64,000 bases of DNA from Acidimicrobiales bacterium (GCA_036378675.1 DASUWA010000013.1:62001-126000); one strand, 5' to 3'. Shown: positions 51,385 to 60,756, counted from the stretch's first letter. The notes: generated by a model not told the origin, from the letters alone. A program made the numbers and translations.

Positions 51385-53901
51385 TCAGTCCGCCCTCAAC
51401 ACTCGTGCGGCCGGGGTACGAGCGGCCAGCCGGCCCGGCAGCACCGCCACGAGTAAGGAAATCAGGACTGCGCCAACCGCCACCAGAGCCACTGAGGCTG
51501 GGACCGTTGGCGCGGGCACCGCATCGATGCTGCGCGCGAACGCGATCCACAGCTGCCGGCCGGCTGCGATCCCAAGCGGGATGCCGAACGCGTCTGCGAG
51601 CAGTGCCGTCACCAAGGCCTGCGCTGCAACCGCTCCGATCATCTGCCGACGGACGAATCCCAATGTCTTCAGCACGGCGAGGTCACGCCGGCGACGCCTC
51701 ACGGACGCGACCATGCTGAGAGCCAGCGCGACGATCGCGGCGACGGCTAATCCCGAGGCCAGCACCAGCGGGGTGTCGCCGGTAGATTGGTAGTTCACGA
51801 TGGAGGCAGGTCGTTGCACGGGAAGGTACGAGACGACATCCCCGACGGCTTGAGGATCGCTAGCGAACTCCTGGTTGGCGATGGCGACAATCCGGCGCAG
51901 GTGGGCGGCCGCGGTCGACTTGCTCACCGATGGGCGGAATCGGACGAACACCAAGGCAGGGCCACTTTGAACAGGATCGGGGGATTGGGTCTGCAGCACG
52001 AACGACCTCGGCAGCGAGTCGAACGAGAAGAGACCTCCTACACCCATCGAAGTGTGATCAGCGAACGTGGTCGCGCCCGCTATCGTCGGGAACGTCGCTG
52101 TGCCGACGATCTTCAACGGCTGCGGCGGCAGGTAAAGCGGAGCCGTGTTTGGGCTGCCGTATCCGACGCCCACCGTTTCCCCGACCCGCTTGTGCAACGC
52201 GGTAAGGGTCGCTTGACCGAGGACGATCTGGCCCACCCCAGGTTCGTGACCGGACACGAGGGGTGGCCTGACGCTCGGTGTGGTAACCGAGATCAGGACC
52301 GGGACGCTGTGCCCGTCGATGGGGGCGTTAACCGAGGTGTACCCGGCCCACGCCTGCACAGAGGGGTCATTTCGTAGCGCTGCTTGAGCGTCGGGCGGGA
52401 GACCGTAGTAGCCCGTCAGCGCGTAACCCCAGTCCCACCCGTAGAGGGCCGGTCGGCTGACGAGGGTTCTCAACCCGCTGGCGAAGGTCACTGTCGTTAC
52501 GACCAACGCGACAGACAGGATCGCGCCGAAGAGCACGGAGCGAGCCGGTACCGAAGAGCGACCCTGTCCCGGCTCCACGGCGAAGCGCGCCCCTACCACA
52601 GCGGTGGCCGGCAGGCCCGCCGACGCTGCGGCATCGACGGCGCGCGACACCCGAGCCGGTGGGCCTGGTTGGTAGGGAGTGAGTTTGCGTCCTGCGCGTC
52701 GAATGCCCATGATCACCGCAGCGCCGAAAAGAGTCCCCACGAGCACCGCCACCCCCCCTGTGGTCACGGCCCAGTCCGGACTCCAGTCCCGTGGGTGGTA
52801 CACGGTGCGCACCGGGCCGAGGGGGGCGAACGAACCAACGGCCACTGACACGACGCTGGCTAGGACCGTCCCGAGAAACACACTGGCACCGATGCCGATG
52901 TAGAAGTCGGCCGCGATCGCTGATTTGCTCGCTCCGAGGGCGCGCAGGACCTCGCGTTCGTCCTGGCTGTTGACCAGCAAGCGGGCCATGATCGGAAGGC
53001 AGATTCCAACGGTGGACAGCCCGGCGATCAGTCCAAACACGCCTATCGCGATCGATTCCGGCCTCATGGCGCTTTCGACCTTCGCTTCGGTGGCCGCCGT
53101 GAGTTTGAAGTTGTCGATTCCGCCGGCTGGGAGTAGCCGGGTCAGCTGCTGTTCCACTTGGCCGATGTCTTTGACGCCTGGCTTCAAACGGATGGCGTAC
53201 CAGGTTCCGTTGCCCTGGTTCTCCTCGGTTCGGGCCAGCGCGGGGGTGAAAACCAGGTTGACCGGCGTGCGGTCGGTGTCGTCCTGGATCACCGCGTCGT
53301 TGAATGCCACGATTGCGACCAGGCGCATCGGGAGCCGAATCGTCTCACCGGTCGTGCCGAACACCAAGGTCTGGCCCAGATGAACCCCGAGTAGCCGGGC
53401 GCCCAATTCGGACGTCATGAACTGGTACGGGTCGGCCGGATTCGCCATTCGCCCCTTGATCACCGTCACCCTGTCCTCGTGGAAGAAGACCCCACCGAGG
53501 GAAGCCGCGATGTTCACCGAGTTGAGGACGGCGAAGTTCAGCGATCCATCAGGTTCGAGCGGGGCGTTGTTTGTCCCGACCCAAGTCCCGACCTCGGCGA
53601 TTTCAGGGAGGTGGCGTAGCCGCTGCTCGAGCGCCGTCGAGTAGAAGTTGGCCGGGGAATTGGAGCCGATGCCGTACGTAGACATGATGAGCGTCGACGC
53701 GTCGTCATGACGAAGGAACGATGCGTAGGCCGACTGAGTCCGCCGGCCGGCTACGACCGATCCCATGGCCAGGCCGCCGACCGCGGCCACGATGAGCGTC
53801 AGCAGCAGGTAGTCGGACCATCGGTGACGGAGGATGGACCGGAGGCGGTACAGGTACACCCGGGTCGGGTGAACGTCTGTCGGCCTGCGCCCCCGGTCCA
53901 C
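51385..53901 (-). CDS. FtsX-type ABC transporter permease
   Basis: An 838-residue permease from GTG 53901. A transmembrane helix near 32-52 is followed by a large periplasmic domain, then three helices near 290-410, a fourth near 455, a second external domain, and three helices near 700-830. This duplicated MacB/FtsX-type layout matches the LolD-like ATPase at 46916, so the two may form one exporter though they are not in one operon. The segment between residues 50 and 290 would face outward. Confidence 0.8.
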   Translation of the reverse strand: MDRGRRPTDVHPTRVYLYRLRSILRHRWSDYLLLTLIVAAVGGLAMGSVVAGRRTQSAYASFLRHDDASTLIMSTYGIGSNSPANFYSTALEQRLRHLPEIAEVGTWVGTNNAPLEPDGSLNFAVLNSVNIAASLGGVFFHEDRVTVIKGRMANPADPYQFMTSELGARLLGVHLGQTLVFGTTGETIRLPMRLVAIVAFNDAVIQDDTDRTPVNLVFTPALARTEENQGNGTWYAIRLKPGVKDIGQVEQQLTRLLPAGGIDNFKLTAATEAKVESAMRPESIAIGVFGLIAGLSTVGICLPIMARLLVNSQDEREVLRALGASKSAIAADFYIGIGASVFLGTVLASVVSVAVGSFAPLGPVRTVYHPRDWSPDWAVTTGGVAVLVGTLFGAAVIMGIRRAGRKLTPYQPGPPARVSRAVDAAASAGLPATAVVGARFAVEPGQGRSSVPARSVLFGAILSVALVVTTVTFASGLRTLVSRPALYGWDWGYALTGYYGLPPDAQAALRNDPSVQAWAGYTSVNAPIDGHSVPVLISVTTPSVRPPLVSGHEPGVGQIVLGQATLTALHKRVGETVGVGYGSPNTAPLYLPPQPLKIVGTATFPTIAGATTFADHTSMGVGGLFSFDSLPRSFVLQTQSPDPVQSGPALVFVRFRPSVSKSTAAAHLRRIVAIANQEFASDPQAVGDVVSYLPVQRPASIVNYQSTGDTPLVLASGLAVAAIVALALSMVASVRRRRRDLAVLKTLGFVRRQMIGAVAAQALVTALLADAFGIPLGIAAGRQLWIAFARSIDAVPAPTVPASVALVAVGAVLISLLVAVLPGRLAARTPAARVLRAD

Positions 53902-53953
53902 CGCGTTGATTCTTACCGGCGGGATTCTCGTCGGGTCGATTCTTGTCGGCCGG

Positions 53954-54454
53954 CTATCCGCACGAGGCGCTGACGTTCTGGACGCTGGCCGTTGGCTGTC
54001 CAGTGGCGTTGGTCGTGCCGTGGAAGTTGACGTGAAGCTGCAGAGTCCCTGCGGGCCCCGTCCCCGAGAAGTTAAGGGTCAACCCGCCCTCGCTCTGAGC
54101 TTTGGCGTTGTTGCCGCCGCCCTGCCAGATGGTGAGGTGCCCTTGGTACCAAGGCGTGCTGTTCTCGTAGAAGACGGCGGTGCCCTCCATGGTCATGCCA
54201 CCCCAATCGCCGTTGGCGTTCATCGTGCCGTGCTGAACCTCATTCCCGGACAGGAACACGAAGTTGGCGTCCTCGTTTGGGAACGGGCACGACGAGGGGA
54301 GCGCTACCGGCGACGGCCCGATGTCGAAGGGTGTGCCGGCGGGGACGCTTCCGGTTTGTGCCGAAGCGAAGGCAGGGGAAGCGTAAAGGCCGATGGCGGC
54401 GGCCGCGGTCAGCGCGGCGGCTCCGGCGGAACGAACTACGGACATTGTTTTCAT
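53954..54454 (-). CDS. Secreted protein of unknown function
   Basis: A 166-residue exported protein from ATG 54454 with GGAGGGG upstream. The signal peptide covers about 1-30 and ends ASPAFA. The mature part is a Gly/Asn/Ser-rich, likely beta-sheet domain with Cys near 55 and near the C-terminus (SASCG) that may form a disulfide. No family recognised. It lies 52 bp upstream of the FtsX-type permease on the same strand. Confidence 0.7.
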   Translation of the reverse strand: MKTMSVVRSAGAAALTAAAAIGLYASPAFASAQTGSVPAGTPFDIGPSPVALPSSCPFPNEDANFVFLSGNEVQHGTMNANGDWGGMTMEGTAVFYENSTPWYQGHLTIWQGGGNNAKAQSEGGLTLNFSGTGPAGTLQLHVNFHGTTNATGQPTASVQNVSASCG

Positions 54455-54754
54455 GTGCCCCTCCGAGCAGGTCATGGCGCAACACGGTGTCGTCGCCATC
54501 GGTAGTCGGATGGATTGTCGGGTGCGCGTCGAAATCCCGGAAGGGTGGAAGCACTCCGGTTGTAGGTGGTGCTACCTCCACGCGCCTCCGGTCCCTAGGG
54601 AACGTCGGCTACCAACGCACCACGGCGTAACTGCACCCGAATCGAGATTCAGGTCACTAGATCGGCGGATGGCCTAACAGACAGTGATCCCCGCAGCGGC
54701 GGTCTTGCATTGGTACCTTTCGCACGTTTCAAGATCGAAAAGGAGGGGCACTCG
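54455..54754. other. Intergenic region between divergent genes
   Basis: A 300-bp gap between the secreted-protein start and the flavin oxidoreductase start. Only the two ribosome-binding sites are clear (GGAGGGG on the minus side, AAGGAGGGG at about 54740 on the plus side). Small palindromes such as CCCTAGGG near 54593 are present. No coding frame with actinobacterial codon bias was seen. Confidence 0.5.
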
Positions 54755-56104
54755 ATGGCTAGTCGTCGTGCAGTCGTTGTCGGCGCCAGCATGGCTGGGC
54801 TCACAGCTGCGAAGGTTCTGGCGGACAGGGTGGACGAGGTGACGATCGTCGAGCGCGACGTCCTTCCCGCCGAGCCCGCAGACCGCAAGGGAGTACCCCA
54901 AGGCCGGCACGCCCACGGCCTTCTTCCGTCGGGGGAGCAGGTTCTTCGCGATCTCTTCCCTGGGATCATGGAGGACCTCGAGGCTGGTGGGGCCCAGCGG
55001 ACCTCGACCAGCAGCGCGAAGTGGTGGCAGTTCGGTGGCTACCGCGTAGATGTCCCCGAGTTCACCGGAATGTTCTTCTCCCGCTGTTTCCTCGAGAACA
55101 CGGTCCGCAAGCGCGTGCTCGGCGTGCCCGGCGTGTCTCTCGTCTCGGCAGGAGCTCAGGGACTCGTGGTCGAAGGCGGGCGCGCCAGAGGAGTGGTAAT
55201 CGAAGAGGACGGCCAGTCCCGGCAGATTCCTGCGGACGTGGTCGTGGACGCGTCCGGGCGGGGCTGCCAAGCTGCGCGCTGGTTGGAGGCAGCCGGGTAT
55301 CCCATCCCCGAAGTGGCGCAAGTCACCGTAGACATGGCCTACGCCACGCGCTTGTACCGGCGCACCCCCGGCCGGCTGCCCGACGACACCTGGATGATCA
55401 CAATCGGCGACCCTGACCGCTGCCCGCGCTTCGGCGTCGCCTTCCCGATCGAAGGACGGCGATGGATCGTCACGCTCGCCGGCGTGCATGGCGACCGTGC
55501 GCCGACCGACGACGACGGCTACCTCCAATACGCCGAGACGCTTCCGACCGGTGACGTCGCCGACGTGATACGGAACGAAGAAACGCTTTCACCCATCGTG
55601 ACCCATCGGCTCCCGTCGAACCAGTGGAGACATTTCGAGAAGCTGAACCGCCACCTCCCAGGGTTCCTTGCGATCGGAGACGCCATCTGCAGCTTCAACC
55701 CGATATATGGCCAAGGAATGAGTTCGGCAGCGCTTCAATCCATCGCGCTCCGCTCGTCGATCGAAGCCGTCGGCATCGACTCGCCCTCCCTCGCCGATCG
55801 CTTCTACAAGGCGGCCGCCAAGGTCATCGCCAACCCTTGGGCGATCGCAGCAGGCGCCGACTTCGTGTTCCCTCAGACGACTGGCTCGAAGCCGCCGATG
55901 GTCGATCGCATCAACGGCTACGTGAAGCGAGTCATCATCGCCGCGCAGTACGACCCGGTCGTGGCCAGAGCAATGTGGGAGGTTCAGGGTCTTTTGGCTC
56001 CGCCTCCGTCGCTGATGAAGCCGCAGATGATGGTCAGGGTGCTCCGGGCGGCGCGCAAAGGCCCGCGTGGACTGCCTGCAAGCGCGGTCGCCGCGCCTGT
56101 TTAG
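54755..56104 (+). CDS. FAD-dependent oxidoreductase of the geranylgeranyl-reductase/halogenase-like group
   Basis: A 449-residue flavoprotein from ATG 54755 behind AAGGAGGGG. The N-terminal dinucleotide motif is VVGASMAGLTAAK at 8-20, with the acidic ribose-binding E near 34. The late GD motif FLAIGDAICSFNPIYGQG is near 315-332. This matches PHBH-fold monooxygenases or reductases acting on lipophilic substrates. A short HGLLP element near 50-55 is typical of a hypothetical actinobacterial subgroup. The substrate is unknown. Confidence 0.83.
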   Translation: MASRRAVVVGASMAGLTAAKVLADRVDEVTIVERDVLPAEPADRKGVPQGRHAHGLLPSGEQVLRDLFPGIMEDLEAGGAQRTSTSSAKWWQFGGYRVDVPEFTGMFFSRCFLENTVRKRVLGVPGVSLVSAGAQGLVVEGGRARGVVIEEDGQSRQIPADVVVDASGRGCQAARWLEAAGYPIPEVAQVTVDMAYATRLYRRTPGRLPDDTWMITIGDPDRCPRFGVAFPIEGRRWIVTLAGVHGDRAPTDDDGYLQYAETLPTGDVADVIRNEETLSPIVTHRLPSNQWRHFEKLNRHLPGFLAIGDAICSFNPIYGQGMSSAALQSIALRSSIEAVGIDSPSLADRFYKAAAKVIANPWAIAAGADFVFPQTTGSKPPMVDRINGYVKRVIIAAQYDPVVARAMWEVQGLLAPPPSLMKPQMMVRVLRAARKGPRGLPASAVAAPV

Positions 56105-56173
56105 TACGGCTCGGCGCTGCGCGCTTCCCTAAGTAAAGATTGTCCCCCGACAGCGACGTACGGGGAGCGAGGA

Positions 56174-57193
56174 ATGAACGGTGACAGGCGTGCCGAGGCC
56201 TGGCGAGCGCGAGGTGGATACTTCGAATGGGCGCCCCGCGACCGGAGCACGGACCGGGTCCAGATCTTTCACGTCGAGTCGGGGCAGCCAGAGAGTCCGG
56301 TGCTGCTCCTCGTGCACGGCTTTCCAACCTGCAGCATCGACTGGTTCGGGATCGTGGACCTTCTGCAGGACCGGTATCGGGTCTGCGCGATGGACTTCCC
56401 CGGCTATGGGTTCTCCGACAAGCCGCAAGGTTGGGGATACAGCCTTGCCCGCGACTCGGAGCTTCTCGGTTTCTACGTTCGTGAGGTCCTCGGCGCCGAG
56501 TCCGTCGTCGTCATGGGCCACGATCGTGGGTCGAGTGTGGCGATCAACTACGCCCTCGCCGAACCAGGGGTCGACCACCTGGTTCTGACCAACGGGAACG
56601 TCTTTCTCCCGCTTTCGAACCTCACCGAGTTCCAAAGATTGGTGCTTGACGCGTCGACCGCTCCGGCGGTGTTGGATTTCCTCACCCCGGACCGGCTGGC
56701 GGCAGGCATGGGATCCACGACTTTCTCGCCACCGAGGCCTCCCGACCACTCAGACGTCGAGGCAATGTCGGCCACGTTCGCTCATGCCGATGGTGTGAAG
56801 GTTCTGCACGAGACGATCCAGTACCTGCTTGAGCGCGCTGATCATGAGCGCGAGTGGCTCGAGCTGCTCGCAGCCAGAGATGTTCCCACGACCGTCATCT
56901 GGGGTCTGAGTGACACCGTCTCGCCACCACGTGTTGCTTCGTATGTCTGGAACGAGTTCCTGATGCTCAAGCCCGGACGGAACCGCCTGTATTTCGTTCC
57001 CGGAGCCAACCATTACCTTCAGGTAGACAGGCCGGATGCCGTGGCTGCGGCCTTCCTGCACGCCCTCGATCTCGACTCGGATCGGTCCCCCGGTCCCGTC
57101 GGTCCGGATCCCGGTTCGCCGGTTCTGATCGACGAGTCACGGGGGCGCTTGCCGCAGGCGGTAGAGGTGCTGGCTCGGAAAGATCCCGGTTAG
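56174..57193 (+). CDS. Alpha/beta-fold hydrolase, epoxide-hydrolase/haloalkane-dehalogenase type
   Basis: A 339-residue hydrolase. HGFPTCSIDWF gives the oxyanion region near 49-59. The nucleophile is Asp117 in GHDRGSSVAINYA, not Ser, which places it with epoxide hydrolases and haloalkane dehalogenases. An acidic residue and the late His in GANHYLQVD near 275-283 complete the triad. The Trp just after HGF..S typical of dehalogenases is seen as W57. The substrate remains open. It follows the flavin oxidoreductase by 69 bp. Confidence 0.82.
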   Translation: MNGDRRAEAWRARGGYFEWAPRDRSTDRVQIFHVESGQPESPVLLLVHGFPTCSIDWFGIVDLLQDRYRVCAMDFPGYGFSDKPQGWGYSLARDSELLGFYVREVLGAESVVVMGHDRGSSVAINYALAEPGVDHLVLTNGNVFLPLSNLTEFQRLVLDASTAPAVLDFLTPDRLAAGMGSTTFSPPRPPDHSDVEAMSATFAHADGVKVLHETIQYLLERADHEREWLELLAARDVPTTVIWGLSDTVSPPRVASYVWNEFLMLKPGRNRLYFVPGANHYLQVDRPDAVAAAFLHALDLDSDRSPGPVGPDPGSPVLIDESRGRLPQAVEVLARKDPG

Positions 57194-57201
57194 GCGCCCG
57201 G

Positions 57202-57831
57202 TTAAGCGATCGAGGCGTCGTTCGGTACCAGCACCCGGATCTCGTCACCAAGGGTCGCTCCTCCGAGCAACTCGAGCCGGTCTCCGCTCCAGAACCGGCC
57301 AGGGTCATACCAATTGGCTGGCCGCTTGGTGGTTAGCAAGCCCATCGCTTGGTAACTGCTCGCAACCACTTCGGCGCAGTACGCGGCTTCGGCCGGGGCC
57401 TGTCGGCGAAGGCGGCCTCGAGCCCAGCGGCCGGCGAGGGCGAGTGTTGTCGGAAAGGGCATGCCGTCCTTGCGTGCGATCTCCCTCAGCAAGGCGTCCT
57501 CCGTCTCCTGAGTGATATCACCCTCGAGTTGACGCAGCCAGCATTCCTGGTGATAACGAACCGTCCAGGTGATCACCGCGGAACGAAGATCGTGCAGCTG
57601 CACGCCTCGATGATGAGTACCGGTCCAGACGTCCTCGACAGACTGGCCGAGCTCGGCGTGCCACATCAGCGGAGGCAGGTCTTCGAGCACGACAGCCATA
57701 CCAACGTGGTTCACTGGGCTGTTGGTGAAGGTGCGTATCGCTTGATCACCGGCCGTCGGACCCCGAAACAGCCAGAGATCCCCAGTCCTCGTCAGGTCGA
57801 CCGCTTCGTCTAGGGACAGCGTTTCAGCCAT
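57202..57831 (-). CDS. Permuted NlpC/P60-like (YiiX-type) amidase-like protein
   Basis: A 209-residue protein from ATG 57831 with GGGGGAAG upstream. It has the permuted papain-like arrangement: GDLWLFRG near 17-24, catalytic His42 in NHVGMAV and Cys152 in YCAEVVASSY. This places it with YiiX/YebB-type amidases. No signal peptide is seen. It is translated after a small membrane protein whose end overlaps its start by 8 bp. Confidence 0.75.
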   Translation of the reverse strand: MAETLSLDEAVDLTRTGDLWLFRGPTAGDQAIRTFTNSPVNHVGMAVVLEDLPPLMWHAELGQSVEDVWTGTHHRGVQLHDLRSAVITWTVRYHQECWLRQLEGDITQETEDALLREIARKDGMPFPTTLALAGRWARGRLRRQAPAEAAYCAEVVASSYQAMGLLTTKRPANWYDPGRFWSGDRLELLGGATLGDEIRVLVPNDASIA

Positions 57832-58012
57832 GCTTCCCCCGGTCCTCCACGCTTTCGAGGCGGTGGTGGAGGCGGGCACGAACCTCTTCGGGTGTGTAGG
57901 AGCGGCGCTGCCTCTCCGAGCGAGCCACCACCACACCGGTCGCCGCCACTCCGGCGAGGCCGGCAAGGCCGACAAACTTCCAGATCGAACGTCGTCTCGG
58001 TGCCACCGCCAC
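57824..58012 (-). CDS. Small single-pass membrane protein
   Basis: A 62-residue protein from GTG 58012. A basic start (PRRRS) is followed by a membrane helix (FVGLAGLAGVAATGVVVA) and a charged C-terminal helix SYTPEEVRARLHHRLESVED. The end overlaps the start of the amidase-like gene by 8 bp, so the two are probably translated together. Such small proteins often accompany NlpC/P60-like genes in actinobacteria, but the role is unknown. Confidence 0.65.
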   Translation of the reverse strand: MAVAPRRRSIWKFVGLAGLAGVAATGVVVARSERQRRSYTPEEVRARLHHRLESVEDRGKHG

Positions 58013-58092
58013 AAGCTAGGCGCGCAGGCGACTGGTTATTGGCACGTGAAAACGTCTCGCACGCATATGGCCTCCGGTGCTTGGATGTTCGA

Positions 58093-58551
58093 ATGACCAC
58101 CGAGGCAGACGGCGGGCGCGTCGTTAGCGCGACGCGCGATATCGCGGCCGGCGCAGACCGCATCTTCGAGTTCATAGCTGACCCGGCTCAACAACCACTC
58201 TGGGATGGCAACGACAACCTTGCCTCGGCAGAGAGCGGGCAGAGGGTTCGCTCCGTCGGTGATGTGTTCGTGATGACGCTCACCATGGGCACCGTTCGCG
58301 AGAATCATGTAGTCGAGTTCGAGGAGGGACGGCGGATCGCGTGGAAACCTTCCGAGCCTGGTCGCCAACCGCCCGGGCACCTTTGGGCGTGGGCCCTGGA
58401 GCCGATCGACTCCTCGCACACCCGGGTTACCCACACCTACGACTGGACCCACTTGACCGATCAGAAACGTTTCGATACTGCTCGGTCGATGACGGCCGCG
58501 CGACTTCAAGCCTCTCTTGACCGGCTGGCAGCCCTCTCGGAGACCGACTGA
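58093..58551 (+). CDS. SRPBCC-family protein
   Basis: A 152-residue START-like protein from ATG 58093. The first helix pattern SATRDIAAGADRIFEFIADP and the late THTYDWTHLTDQKRFDTARS, with a C-terminal helix, mark the fold. Trp and Pro residues (WDGNDNL, AWALEPI) are typical of the group. It is divergent from the small membrane protein. The ligand is unknown. Confidence 0.8.
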   Translation: MTTEADGGRVVSATRDIAAGADRIFEFIADPAQQPLWDGNDNLASAESGQRVRSVGDVFVMTLTMGTVRENHVVEFEEGRRIAWKPSEPGRQPPGHLWAWALEPIDSSHTRVTHTYDWTHLTDQKRFDTARSMTAARLQASLDRLAALSETD

Positions 58552-58572
58552 CCGCACGCCCGACGCCCGCTT

Positions 58573-58620
58573 CTGTCAGGGCTGGGTTGACAGAACCGGG
58601 TTTGTCAAGGTTTACTTGAC
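58573..58620. promoter_or_regulatory. Promoter with two TGTCA-type inverted repeats
   Basis: CTGTCA (58573-58578) pairs with TGACAG (58588-58593), and GTCAAG (58604-58609) pairs with CTTGAC (58615-58620). The consensus -35 TTGACA is at 58587-58592 and a weak -10 TTTACT at 58611-58616, 18 bp apart. Transcription would begin near GTG 58623, making another leaderless message. The repeats share a TGTCA core and would cover both promoter boxes. Confidence 0.5.
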
Positions 58621-58622
58621 GA

Positions 58623-58940
58623 GTGGCCGTTGACCCGGAACACCTGCGTAGAGCGGTAGATGTCCTCCTCGACGCGGGTTCGCCGATTGACGCCCTTCGT
58701 GCTGCGCAGGAGACCCGCGAGTTGATGGCCGGGTGGGAGAGCCATCTCGCCCGTCAAGCCCTGGCAGCCGGTGAGACCTGGGAATCGATCGGAACCGCGC
58801 TGGGCATCAGCCGCCAAGCCGCTTGGGAGCGGCTTCGCCCAGGGGTAGCCGAAGAGATCCGCGCCGACAAGTCTCGGATCAGGTCAGAGCAGGCAAGGTT
58901 GAGAGAGGAGAGAGTGAAACGATGGCCGACGAAGAGATGA
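58623..58940 (+). CDS. Small HTH-domain protein upstream of the DUF4097 gene
   Basis: A 105-residue protein from GTG 58623. Helices LRRAVDVLLDAGSPIDALRA and RELMAGWESHLARQAL precede an HTH (AGETWESIGTALGISRQAAWERL) at about 49-71. The C-terminus is a charged helix. Overlap of 19 bp with the next gene shows coupling. It probably regulates itself and the DUF4097 gene through the repeats upstream. Confidence 0.7.
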   Translation: MAVDPEHLRRAVDVLLDAGSPIDALRAAQETRELMAGWESHLARQALAAGETWESIGTALGISRQAAWERLRPGVAEEIRADKSRIRSEQARLREERVKRWPTKR

Positions 58941-59926
58941 CGCGAGCGGAGGGGATCGCGAAGCGCGCGTCGGAGCTTGCGGCACGCGCGGAGGAGCTTG
59001 CGCGCCACGCCCATGAGGTAGCCGGCGTCGACGAGGAGCTGGCCAAGCTCGAGTCGGAGCTGGACGCTCTCGTGGCCGAGGAAGAAGCCCTAGACGCCGG
59101 CCTTGCCGGCGAAGGAGAGGAGCAGGCCGAGGAGCAGGCGGATGATCGGTGGGTGAACCTCGCCGAGTCCCTCGCTGAGAGGATGGAGGCACTTGGCGAC
59201 CGGCTCGGAGACTTCATTTCCGGGTCCGTCGATTCAGCGCTGCACTCGTCCCTTGGTGAAGGTTCTGTATTTGCCACCGGAGCGCAGATCACCGAGAGCG
59301 AAGCGATGTTGCCGGTCTCGGGACCGCTCCCTGTCAGGGTCCGCAGTCCGGGTGGCAACGTCGACGTGCGTCCGGGGCTATCCGATCGAGTCCACGTGGC
59401 GTGGCGTGGACGGGGCAGCACTCTAGGGGATCTACCCCCCTTGGTGACGGTCCAGCAGCACGGAAGCTACGTGATGATCGAGTCCGTCGGAACGAGCGGG
59501 TGGCGGCACAAGGTGGTGCACATGGATGTCTCGGTTCCTTCCGGCTCACCCATCGAGGTGGTCACGGGCGGCGGATCGATCCGGATCGAAGGTACCAACT
59601 CGGCAGTCCGGGCGAGGACAGGGGGAGGCTCGATCACGGTCGCAGGCGTCAACGGCGAGGTCGACGTGACTACCGGCGGTGGGAGCGTCCACGTCGATGG
59701 GCGCCTCAGCGGCCAGTCGAACATCAACACCGGCGGGGGCTCGATAGATGTGGTGCTGCATCCGGGTACACAGATCGACATCGATGCGGTCGGGACGAGT
59801 GCCAGCATCGACGTCCCGGGGCTCCATGTACAGGGCCACCGCGTTTGCGGGTCCGTGGCCGGCGGTGACGGCGGTCATTTGAGGGTCCGGACGGGCGGCG
59901 GCCGGGCGAGAGTCACCCAGCAGTGA
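58922..59926 (+). CDS. DUF4097-type beta-strand repeat protein with N-terminal coiled coil
   Basis: A 334-residue protein from ATG 58922. Residues 1-80 are Ala, Glu and Arg-rich and form a coiled coil, then an acidic stretch. From about 120 on come repeated GGGSI-type strands (TGGGSIRIEG, TGGGSITVAG, TGGGSVHVDG, TGGGSIDVV) that build the DUF4097 beta-helix-like domain. There is no signal peptide. Proteins of this group are linked to adhesion or stress responses, but their role is unproved. Confidence 0.75.
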   Translation: MADEEMTRAEGIAKRASELAARAEELARHAHEVAGVDEELAKLESELDALVAEEEALDAGLAGEGEEQAEEQADDRWVNLAESLAERMEALGDRLGDFISGSVDSALHSSLGEGSVFATGAQITESEAMLPVSGPLPVRVRSPGGNVDVRPGLSDRVHVAWRGRGSTLGDLPPLVTVQQHGSYVMIESVGTSGWRHKVVHMDVSVPSGSPIEVVTGGGSIRIEGTNSAVRARTGGGSITVAGVNGEVDVTTGGGSVHVDGRLSGQSNINTGGGSIDVVLHPGTQIDIDAVGTSASIDVPGLHVQGHRVCGSVAGGDGGHLRVRTGGGRARVTQQ

Positions 59927-59955
59927 GTGCAGAGGCGGCCAAAGCCATGAGCGGC

Positions 59956-60756
59956 TCAGCCGAGCCGAGCCGCCTGCCCACCGTCGACAGGCAGAACCAC
60001 GCCGGTGATGAATCCCGCTTCGTCGGAGTGTAGGAAGAGGCTGGCGTGGGCGACATCCCACGCGGTGCCCATCTTCTTTCGGAGCGGCACCATCCGGTCG
60101 CGCATGTCGCGCACCTCGTCGCGGGTCATGCCAAAGGATTCCGAGGTGCCCTCGATCGCCATGGGAGTGTCCATCAGTCCGGGCGCGATCGTGTTCACCC
60201 GGATCCCGTGAGCAGCGTTCGCCATCGCCAGCGACTGGCCCAAGGCGTTCATCCCGGCCTTGGAGACCTTGTACGCGGTTAGCGGGGTCGAAGCCACCGC
60301 GGCCAACGACGACACGTTGACGATGGTTCCGCTCCCTTGCTGCCTCATTACCGGCAGGACGGCCTGGCAGGACAGGAGGCATCCCTTCAGGTTGACGTTG
60401 AGTATGTGGTCGAAGGCATCCGGATCGACGCGCAGCGGGTCGGCGTCGCCGGTACCGATGCCGACATTGTTGTGGAGGAAGTCAATTCTGCCGAACGATT
60501 CAACACACGCGCCGGAGTACGCGGCACAGTCGGCCCGGCTGGTCCAGTCACCCTGGATGCATTCAGCTGTGCCGCCCTCTGCCCGGATCATGGCTGCGGT
60601 TTCTTCTGCCGAATCGAGTCGGCGATCCACGAGCAGAACCCGGGCACCTTCTCGTGCGAACAGGATGGCGGCGGCCCGCCCGTTGCCGATCGTCTCGCCA
60701 GGTGTTTGGCCGGCCCCGACAACTATCCCGGCCTTGCCCGCCAGCCGCGTGGTCAG
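59956..60756 (-). CDS. SDR-family oxidoreductase with a probable CTG start
   Basis: A 266-residue SDR if started at CTG 60756, since no ATG, GTG or TTG lies in frame upstream of the Rossmann motif VVGAGQTPGETIGNGRA (about 12-28). The CTG overlaps the stop of the wax-synthase gene (CTGA) and GGAGG lies 9 bases upstream. A start at the internal GTG near 60630 would delete the nucleotide-binding loop. HNNVG, a Ser near 150 and YKVSK near 163-167 complete the catalytic set. It is the third gene of a lipid operon. Confidence 0.78.
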   Translation of the reverse strand: MTTRLAGKAGIVVGAGQTPGETIGNGRAAAILFAREGARVLLVDRRLDSAEETAAMIRAEGGTAECIQGDWTSRADCAAYSGACVESFGRIDFLHNNVGIGTGDADPLRVDPDAFDHILNVNLKGCLLSCQAVLPVMRQQGSGTIVNVSSLAAVASTPLTAYKVSKAGMNALGQSLAMANAAHGIRVNTIAPGLMDTPMAIEGTSESFGMTRDEVRDMRDRMVPLRKKMGTAWDVAHASLFLHSDEAGFITGVVLPVDGGQAARLG

